A stretch of DNA of 64,000 nucleotides from CAZXEU01 sp965207385. GTDB lineage: Bacteria > Bacteroidota > Rhodothermia > Rhodothermales > Bin80. The translations under genes were made by a program, and so were the position numbers. The stretch is from the NCBI GenBank assembly GCA_965207385.1, contig CBDBLZ010000014.1:1-64000 (forward strand), read 5' to 3'. Every line of letters starts with the position of its first letter. Within the stretch, counting starts at the first letter, position 1. This document shows positions 59,134 to 64,000 of the stretch, one piece after another. The notes beneath the pieces were generated by a model. That model was not told the DNA's origin. It saw only the letters and a list, made by a program, of their open reading frames with translations, and ran no database searches.

Positions 59134-59403
59134 CTACCAGCTCGACTTGCGAATCCCCGGGATCTTGCCTTCGCGGGCCATGTCCCTGAATACGATGCGC
59201 GATATCCCGTACATCCGTATATAGCCACGCGAGCGGCCCGTTAGTTGGCACCTGTTGCGCAGGCGTGACGGACTTGAATTGCGGGGAAGCTTCTGCAGCC
59301 CCTCGCTGTCGAAGGCCGCCTTCAGCTGCCGGCGCTTGTCCGCGTACTTGGCCACCAGCCTTTCGCGCTTTTTCTGCCGGGCTACCCAGCTTTTCTTCGC
59401 CAT
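59134..59403 (-). CDS. rpsN: Ribosomal protein S14 (long, zinc-free form)
   Basis: An 89-residue S14. The 'MAKKSWVARQKKRERLVAKYADKRRQLKAAF' start and 'LPRNSSPSRLRNRCQLTGRSRGYIRMYGISRIVFRDMAREGKIPGIRKSSW' end place it in the long form without the two CxxC zinc pairs found in short S14. The only cysteine is in 'RNRCQLTGR'. 22 bp after rplE. Confidence 0.98.
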   Translation of the reverse strand: MAKKSWVARQKKRERLVAKYADKRRQLKAAFDSEGLQKLPRNSSPSRLRNRCQLTGRSRGYIRMYGISRIVFRDMAREGKIPGIRKSSW

Positions 59404-59425
59404 AACAATGCTGTATTAGCTAGTC

Positions 59426-59992
59426 TCAGGCCGCCCTGCGCCGAACGAAGGGCATGCCCAGCTCCTTCAGGAGCGCGTATGCCTCCTCGTCCGTGGCGGC
59501 GGTCGTCACAATGGTGACATCCAGGCCGCTGATGCGGTCGACCTTGTCCACGTCGATCTCGGGAAATATGATCTGCTCCTTGATTCCCAGGGAGTAATTG
59601 CCTCTGCCATCGAAACTGCGATCGGGAGTGCCACGAAAGTCGCGCACGCGCGGCAGCGCCAGTGTAATGAGCCGGTCCAGAAACTCCCACATGCGGGCAC
59701 CCCGCAGCGTGACGGTTACGCCGACGGCCATTCCAGCCCGGAGCTTGAAATTCGAAACGCTCTTGCGCGCTCGCCGAATGGTCGGCTGCTGCCCGGTAAT
59801 CAGGCGCAGCTCCTGCAGGCCGCTATCCACAAGCTTCTGGTTCTGCGTGGCATCCCCGATACCCTTGTTGACCACGATCTTGACCAGGCGCGGCACCTGC
59901 AGGTCGTTGCTGTACGGGAACTGCTTGCGCAGCGCCGGCATCACTTCCTTTCGGAATCGCACTTGCAGGCGAGGTGAGTACTTCATGGCCAC
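59426..59992 (-). CDS. rplE: Ribosomal protein L5
   Basis: A 188-residue 5S rRNA-binding protein of the central protuberance. 'FPYSNDLQVPRLVKIVVNKGIGDATQN', 'LITGQQPTIRRARKSVSNFKLRAGMAVGVTVTLRG', 'RDFRGTPDRSFDGRGNYSLGIKEQIIFPEID' and 'GLDVTIVTTAATDEEAYALLKELGMPF' match throughout. It directly abuts rplX with no gap. Confidence 0.98.
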   Translation of the reverse strand: MAMKYSPRLQVRFRKEVMPALRKQFPYSNDLQVPRLVKIVVNKGIGDATQNQKLVDSGLQELRLITGQQPTIRRARKSVSNFKLRAGMAVGVTVTLRGARMWEFLDRLITLALPRVRDFRGTPDRSFDGRGNYSLGIKEQIIFPEIDVDKVDRISGLDVTIVTTAATDEEAYALLKELGMPFVRRRAA

Positions 59993-60370
59993 TTAGTCCA
60001 GTTCTGATTTAGTGGTGGCGGCATAGCGTACCCATCGGCCACTGCCTGTTTCCGGGTCCTCTATCCACTTTCGGCCCACGCGCGTGGGATCGCCGTTGCC
60101 GTCCAGCGGCTGCACATTGGATATGTGGATCGGCAGTTCCCGCTCCACGCGGCCTCCCTGCGGATACATCTGATTGGGGCGGGTATGACGAATGCGGAGA
60201 TTTACACCCTCCACGATCACGCGGCCGCGCTCCGGAAACACCTTTAGTACCTTGCCCACGTAGCCGCGACTGCGGTCATGCCGCTCCTCCGCAGCCGTAA
60301 TGGCCTTGGTCAGCATGACAAGGTCCCCCTTCTTGACGTGCGGCTTGGCCTTTTGGATGTCTGCACCCAT
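59993..60370 (-). CDS. rplX: Ribosomal protein L24
   Basis: A 125-residue assembly-initiator protein. The KOW region reads 'HVKKGDLVMLTKAITAAEERHDRSRGYVGKVLKVFPERGRVIVEGVNLRIRHTRPNQMYPQGGRVERELPIHISNVQPLD'. It has a small insertion between the first strands ('TAAEERHDRS') compared with E. coli, and a longer basic C-terminus. 18 bp after rplN. Confidence 0.97.
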   Translation of the reverse strand: MGADIQKAKPHVKKGDLVMLTKAITAAEERHDRSRGYVGKVLKVFPERGRVIVEGVNLRIRHTRPNQMYPQGGRVERELPIHISNVQPLDGNGDPTRVGRKWIEDPETGSGRWVRYAATTKSELD

Positions 60371-60388
60371 GAATCCGTATACGATATT

Positions 60389-60757
60389 CTAGATTACTTC
60401 CGGGGCCAGGGACACGATGCGCATATAGCGCCGGTCCCGCAGCTCACGGGCCACGGGCCCGAAAATGCGGGTACCGCGGGGCTCTCCCTGGGGATTGAGC
60501 AAAACGGCGGCGTTCTCGTCAAAGCGCACGTACGAGCCGTCATCGCGCCTCTGCTCCTTCCTGGTGCGTACCACGACAGCACGCACGACATCTCCCTTCT
60601 TGACACCGCCACCCGGGATGGCTGACTTGACCGTAACCACGATCTTGTCACCAATGCGGGCGTAGCGCCGTCCGCTTCCCCCCAGCACGCGGATGCAGAG
60701 CACTTCCTTGGCTCCGCTATTGTCCGCGACGTTAAGCCTTGATTCCTGTTGTATCAT
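60389..60757 (-). CDS. rplN: Ribosomal protein L14
   Basis: A 122-residue large-subunit protein at the subunit interface: 'MIQQESRLNVADNSGAKEVLCIRVLGGSGRRYARIGDKIVVTVKSAIPGG' and 'GTRIFGPVARELRDRRYMRIVSLAPEVI' are near invariant. The ATG at 60757 gives the exact family length; the longer open frame to 61120 runs through rpsQ and is not coding. Confidence 0.98.
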   Translation of the reverse strand: MIQQESRLNVADNSGAKEVLCIRVLGGSGRRYARIGDKIVVTVKSAIPGGGVKKGDVVRAVVVRTRKEQRRDDGSYVRFDENAAVLLNPQGEPRGTRIFGPVARELRDRRYMRIVSLAPEVI

Positions 60758-60771
60758 CGCACATCCGTTGC

Positions 60772-61026
60772 CTACTTGGCCCGCTCTACGACCTCCACGA
60801 GGCGCCACCGCTTGTACTTGCTGCGCGGGCGGGTCTCCATGATGCGGACCGTGTCCCCTTCGCGAGCCGTCTCTTCTTCGTCGTGCGCCATGAGGCGCGA
60901 TGTCTTCTTGATGAACTTGCCATACATGGGATGCCGCACCTGGCGCTCGATGCCCACCACGATGCTCTTGTCCATCCTGTTGCTTACTACGATGCCAACT
61001 CGCTCCTTGCGCGCAGTACGGGTCAT
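60772..61026 (-). CDS. rpsQ: Ribosomal protein S17
   Basis: An 84-residue OB-fold small-subunit protein: 'RKERVGIVVSNRMDKSIVVGIERQVRHPMYGKFIKKTSRLMAHDEE' and 'GDTVRIMETRPRSKYKRWRLVEVVERAK' carry the S17 signature. Its ATG overlaps the rpmC stop by four bases. Confidence 0.98.
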   Translation of the reverse strand: MTRTARKERVGIVVSNRMDKSIVVGIERQVRHPMYGKFIKKTSRLMAHDEEETAREGDTVRIMETRPRSKYKRWRLVEVVERAK

Positions 61027-61217
61027 GGCGTGTCCCCCTCCTCGAGTATGGTCTGCAGCCTGGCAAGAAAGCGCCGCTTCTGGCGAAGCAGCAGCGGATT
61101 CTCCAGGTGCGCGATGGCATGCCGAAATCGGAGCTCGCGCAACTGCTCCCCTTCCTCGCGAATCCGCTCGCGAATCTCGTCCACGCTCATGGCGCGAATT
61201 TCCTTGGCCTTCATCAT
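61023..61217 (-). CDS. rpmC: Ribosomal protein L29
   Basis: A 64-residue helical-hairpin protein near the exit tunnel: 'KAKEIRAMSVDEIRERIREEGEQLRELRFRHAIAHLENPLLLRQKRRFLARLQTILEE' matches the family in length and pattern. Three bases after rplP; four-base overlap with rpsQ. Confidence 0.97.
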   Translation of the reverse strand: MMKAKEIRAMSVDEIRERIREEGEQLRELRFRHAIAHLENPLLLRQKRRFLARLQTILEEGDTP

Positions 61218-61220
61218 GGC

Positions 61221-61646
61221 TTATTTCTCGACGTAATCCGGCCGCACTACCATCTTGGTCTTGAGCGGAAGCTTCTGCTGCGCCAGGCGCAGCGACTCGC
61301 GCGCCAGCTCAAGGGAAATGCCTCCGCCCACCTCAAACAGGATCCGTCCGGGATGGATCGATGCGGCCCAGTGGTCAATGGCGCCCTTGCCCTTGCCCAT
61401 GCGCACTTCAGCCGGCTTGCGGGTGATGGGCTTGTCCGGGAAGACGCGGATATAGACCTTTCCGGCGCGCTTCATGCGCCTCGTCATGGCGATGCGGGCA
61501 GCTTCGATCTGTCTGCTCGTTACGCGGCCCGGCTCCAGCGCCTTCAGGCCAAAGTCGCCGAAATCCACGCGCGTGCCGCGGGATGCATTGCCGCGAATGC
61601 GTCCCTTTTGCTGCTTGCGGTACTTGGTGCGCTTTGGCATCAACAT
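61221..61646 (-). CDS. rplP: Ribosomal protein L16
   Basis: A 141-residue large-subunit protein at the A-site: 'PKRTKYRKQQKGRIRGNASRGTRVDFGDFGLKALEPGRVTSRQIEAARIAMTRRMKRAGKVYIRVFPDKPITRKPAEVRMGKGKG'. The ATG at 61646 is chosen over 61640: a strong GAGGAGG lies seven bases upstream and the 'MLxPKRTK' start matches E. coli. Confidence 0.98.
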   Translation of the reverse strand: MLMPKRTKYRKQQKGRIRGNASRGTRVDFGDFGLKALEPGRVTSRQIEAARIAMTRRMKRAGKVYIRVFPDKPITRKPAEVRMGKGKGAIDHWAASIHPGRILFEVGGGISLELARESLRLAQQKLPLKTKMVVRPDYVEK

Positions 61647-61659
61647 GGAATCACCTCCT

Positions 61660-62445
61660 CTATCTGCGCGGGCCGCGGCGTGCGCCCGAGGCCCTGTTGC
61701 GTCCGGCGCCGCTGCGCCGCCGCTCGCGCGCCTTGCCTTCGCCTCCGCGCCGGCCGCCCGCGTGCATCTGTCTGAGCTGTTGCCGCTGGGCCTGCACGTT
61801 CGGGCTCAGGTCGGGCCTGCCCAGTATTTCACCGCGATACACCCACACCTTTACACCAATGCTGCCGTAAATGGTGGCGGCGATGGCTTCGGAATAATCA
61901 ATGTCGGCCCGGATCGTGTGCAGCGGCACACGGCCCTCCAGGTACTGCTCCACGCGGCCCATCTCGGCACCACCCAGACGTCCGGCCACCTTTATGCGGA
62001 TGCCCTGGGCTCCCATGCGCATGGCGCCCTGGATAGCCTGCTTCATGGCGCGCCGGAATGACACGCGGCCTTCCAGTTGCTGAGCAACATTCTGCGCCAC
62101 CAGACTCGCATCGAGCTCGGGGCGCTTGATCTCGTTGATGTTGATCTGGATATCCTTCCCGGTGAGCTTCTTTAGCTCCTCGCGAAGCTTGTCGACCTCC
62201 GCGCCCCCACGGCCGATGACCACGCCCGGCCGGCTGGTGTGAAGCGTCAGAATCACGCGGCGGGGGGTTCGCTCGATCACGACCCGGCTCAAGCCCGCCC
62301 GCTTCAGGCGAGCCGTCACGTAGCGGCGAATCTCCTCGTCCTCCAGGAGCTTGGCTGCCATGTCCTTCTTGCCGGCATACCAGTTGGAATCCCATCCCCT
62401 GATGATGCCCAGCCTGAAGCCTATCGGATGTGTCTTTTGACCCAT
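61660..62445 (-). CDS. rpsC: Ribosomal protein S3
   Basis: A 261-residue small-subunit protein. 'MGQKTHPIGFRLGIIRGWDSNWYA', the KH motif 'VVIGRGGAEVDKLREELKKLTGKDIQININEIKRPELDASLVAQNVAQQLEGRVSFRRAMKQAI' and 'GVKVWVYRGEI' identify it. The C-terminus has about 40 extra residues rich in Arg and Gly ('RRGGEGKARERRRSGAG'), longer than E. coli S3. Two bases after rplV. Confidence 0.98.
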   Translation of the reverse strand: MGQKTHPIGFRLGIIRGWDSNWYAGKKDMAAKLLEDEEIRRYVTARLKRAGLSRVVIERTPRRVILTLHTSRPGVVIGRGGAEVDKLREELKKLTGKDIQININEIKRPELDASLVAQNVAQQLEGRVSFRRAMKQAIQGAMRMGAQGIRIKVAGRLGGAEMGRVEQYLEGRVPLHTIRADIDYSEAIAATIYGSIGVKVWVYRGEILGRPDLSPNVQAQRQQLRQMHAGGRRGGEGKARERRRSGAGRNRASGARRGPRR

Positions 62446-62447
62446 GT

Positions 62448-62822
62448 CTATGTCTCGTCACTCAGGTCGTCCACGCTGCGGACGACAACGGTAAGGTGGC
62501 TCAGGCGCTTGCGGTAGGGATGGGCGCGGCCACGCGGCGCCGGCCGGAATCGCCGAAACGTCGGCCCTTCGTCCACGCGGATGTCCGCTATCACCAGGTC
62601 CCCTTCGTCAAACCGCTCGTCCTGGTGCTTGTCCATCAGGTTATGCACGGCCGAGCGTATGGTCAGCTCTATGGCCCGCGTGGCAGCTTGCGGCATGAAA
62701 TGCAGCGCTTCAAGCGCAGTCGATACACGCTCGCCGCGGATGGCATTGATGACCCTGCGCATCTTGAGCGGCGAACTGCGAATGTATTTCCTTTTTGCCC
62801 GGGCCTCCATATCAGCTGGCAT
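62448..62822 (-). CDS. rplV: Ribosomal protein L22
   Basis: A 124-residue tunnel protein: 'KYIRSSPLKMRRVINAIRGERVSTALEALHFMPQAATRAIELTIRSAVHNL' then the beta-hairpin 'VDEGPTFRRFRPAPRGRAHPYRKRLSHLTVVV' that lines the exit tunnel and contacts macrolides. The ATG at 62822 fits; the frame open to 63014 lies in rpsS. 8 bp after rpsS. Confidence 0.97.
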   Translation of the reverse strand: MPADMEARAKRKYIRSSPLKMRRVINAIRGERVSTALEALHFMPQAATRAIELTIRSAVHNLMDKHQDERFDEGDLVIADIRVDEGPTFRRFRPAPRGRAHPYRKRLSHLTVVVRSVDDLSDET

Positions 62823-62830
62823 GAGTCTTG

Positions 62831-63112
62831 CTATCGGCTGCGCCGGTCTTTCTTGCCGCCGGCGTGCCCGCGGAAGGTGCGCGTGGGAGAGAATTCGCCC
62901 AGGCGATGTCCCACCATGTTCTCCGTCACGTAGACCGGGATGAATTGCCGGCCGTTGTGCACGGCAAAGGTGTGCCCCACAAAATCCGGCGTGATCATGG
63001 ACGCGCGGCTCCACGTCTTGATGACCTTTTTCTTGTCGCTCTGATTCAGTGCGTCCACCTTGCGCTGCAGCTTGTAGTGAACGTACGGACCCTTTTTGAG
63101 AGAGCGTGCCAT
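62831..63112 (-). CDS. rpsS: Ribosomal protein S19
   Basis: A 93-residue small-subunit head protein: 'MARSLKKGPYVHYKLQRKV', 'IKTWSRASMITPDFVGHTFAVHNGRQFIPVYVTENMVGHRLGEFSPTRTFRGHAG' are near invariant. The ATG at 63112 is one base from the rplB stop. Confidence 0.98.
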   Translation of the reverse strand: MARSLKKGPYVHYKLQRKVDALNQSDKKKVIKTWSRASMITPDFVGHTFAVHNGRQFIPVYVTENMVGHRLGEFSPTRTFRGHAGGKKDRRSR

Positions 63113-63113
63113 G

Positions 63114-63947
63114 TTATCTGCGTTTGGTGCCCCGGCGATGCACGATGAACTTGTCACTCGGCTTGTTGCGCCTGCGCGTCTTGAAGCCTTTGGCGCGCAA
63201 TCCGGAGCGCGACCGCGGATGACCGCCGGAAGCCTTGCCTTCACCACCACCCATGGGATGATCCACCGGGTTCATGGCCACGCCCCGGGTCTTGGGACGC
63301 TTGCCCCGCCAGCGGTTCCGGCCTGCCTTGCCGAGGTCCACGTTCATGTGGTCGGTGTTTCCGGTAGTGCCGATCGTAGCCAGGCACCGCCCCATCACGC
63401 GCCGCACCTCGCCCGAGGGCAGCTTGAGCGTGACATAGCGGCCCTCCTTGGCCGTCAGCTGGGCGTAGGTACCGGCGGCTCGTGCCAGCTGCGCACCCTT
63501 GCCGGGCTTCAGCTCGACGGCATGCACGAACGTGCCGTACGGAATATTGGACAACGGAAGGCAGTTGCCCACTTCCGGCGGCGCCGAAGGACCGTTCTCC
63601 ACCCGGTCTCCTACCGAAAGCCCGTCCGGTGCCAGGATGTAGCGCTTGTCGCCGTCCTCATACACCAGGAGCGCGATACGGGCTGACCTGTTGGGATCAT
63701 ATTCGATACTCGCAACCCGGGCCTTTGGCCCCACCTTGTCCCGCTTGAAGTCGATTACGCGATACCGGCGCTTGTGCCCTCCGCCCTGGCAGCGGACCAT
63801 CATCCGGCCGGTGTTGTTGCGACCCGCACGGCGTTTCAGCGGGGAAACCAGGCGCTTGAGCGGCCGCTTGGCCGTTACGTCCTCGAAGGTCGATACCGAG
63901 CGCTGGCGTTGCCCCGGCGTTACCGGATTGAGTTTTCGTACTCCCAT
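63114..63947 (-). CDS. rplB: Ribosomal protein L2
   Basis: A 277-residue primary 23S rRNA binder needed for peptidyl transfer. 'MGVRKLNPVTPGQRQRSVSTFEDVT', 'GRNNTGRMMVRCQGGGHKRRYRVIDF', 'YDPNRSARIALLVYEDGDKRYILAPDGL' and 'MNPVDHPMGGGEGKASGGHPRSRSG' (with the conserved functional His) are diagnostic. Five bases after rplW. Confidence 0.98.
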   Translation of the reverse strand: MGVRKLNPVTPGQRQRSVSTFEDVTAKRPLKRLVSPLKRRAGRNNTGRMMVRCQGGGHKRRYRVIDFKRDKVGPKARVASIEYDPNRSARIALLVYEDGDKRYILAPDGLSVGDRVENGPSAPPEVGNCLPLSNIPYGTFVHAVELKPGKGAQLARAAGTYAQLTAKEGRYVTLKLPSGEVRRVMGRCLATIGTTGNTDHMNVDLGKAGRNRWRGKRPKTRGVAMNPVDHPMGGGEGKASGGHPRSRSGLRAKGFKTRRRNKPSDKFIVHRRGTKRR

Positions 63948-63952
63948 GGCGC

Positions 63953-64000
63953 CTAGATGCCCTCAAAGAAGTCTATGGGCGCACTGCCCGGCATGAGCGT
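63953..64000 (-). CDS. rplW: Ribosomal protein L23, C-terminal end (partial)
   Basis: The last 15 codons and stop of a gene that continues beyond the window. The translation 'TLMPGSAPIDFFEGI' matches the L23 C-terminus, which typically ends in 'DFF-G-' or similar, and rplW is the gene expected just upstream of rplB. It abuts rplB with a five-base gap. Confidence 0.85.
   Translation of the reverse strand, partial: TLMPGSAPIDFFEGI

Noticed and set aside
60758..61120. N-terminal extension of L14
   Set aside because: The frame upstream of 60757 overlaps rpsQ and rpmC in another frame; the ATG at 60757 gives the exact L14 length.
1..64000. tRNA genes, CRISPR arrays, insertion sequences
   Set aside because: No cloverleaf with a GTTCGA-type T-loop and matching acceptor stem, no regularly spaced repeats and no transposase were found on reading the intergenic regions.

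Overview
The window is a chromosomal segment of a GC-rich, Gram-negative bacterium. The right-hand third is a ribosomal-protein superoperon on the minus strand (rplW to rplQ). Its secY-map-infA-rpmJ order, its zinc-free forms of L36, S14 and S4, the many Bacteroidota-type surface proteins (six-bladed propellers, a TlpA-like thioredoxin with a long N-terminal domain, a DUF6503-like lipoprotein, a DUF6807 protein) and the TRAP transporter suggest a Rhodothermota/Bacteroidota-affiliated aquatic heterotroph. This placement is inferred from gene content, not from a tree. I see no tRNA, rRNA, CRISPR array, insertion sequence or prophage.

Left part (1-11.5 kb): a secreted six-bladed propeller protein and a small lipoprotein flank a hexuronate locus. 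uxaC diverges from a plus-strand operon kduI-like, dctP, dctQ, dctM, uxaB. This looks like TRAP uptake of a uronate, isomerisation by UxaC and reduction by UxaB; the later dehydratase, kinase and aldolase steps are not in the window. cysS and a HhH-GPD family protein follow on the same strand.

Middle part (11.6-33.6 kb): a very large multi-membrane-domain NtrY-like histidine kinase without a neighbouring response regulator; a DUF6503-like lipoprotein; a five-gene envelope cassette (LolA-like protein, two LolC/E-type permeases, a LolD-type ATPase, an outer-membrane barrel); a DUF1801 protein; a DUF6807 + GMC oxidoreductase pair; two SLC13-type transporters carrying four and two RCK_C domains; and a TlpA-like thioredoxin.

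The most system-like unfamiliar element is at 33.9-36.8 kb. A 3+3 transmembrane protein resembling LptF/LptG without its periplasmic domain is followed 11 bp later by an ECF sigma factor, and 18 bp later by an anti-sigma-like protein whose C-terminus is a six-bladed propeller. An internal sequence that looks like a complete lipoprotein signal peptide lies at the junction.

Right part (37.4-64 kb): an outer-membrane barrel, an AcuI/YhdH-type reductase, TonB- and ClpS-like proteins, a GH3 hydrolase translationally coupled to an AbgT transporter, a class V aminotransferase converging on a CPBP protease, then a minus-strand block spoT-HU-ruvX-lemA-TPM-TPR-CPBP. A good intrinsic terminator separates spoT from rplQ and the upstream ribosomal-protein/rpoA operon, which continues to the window edge in rplW.
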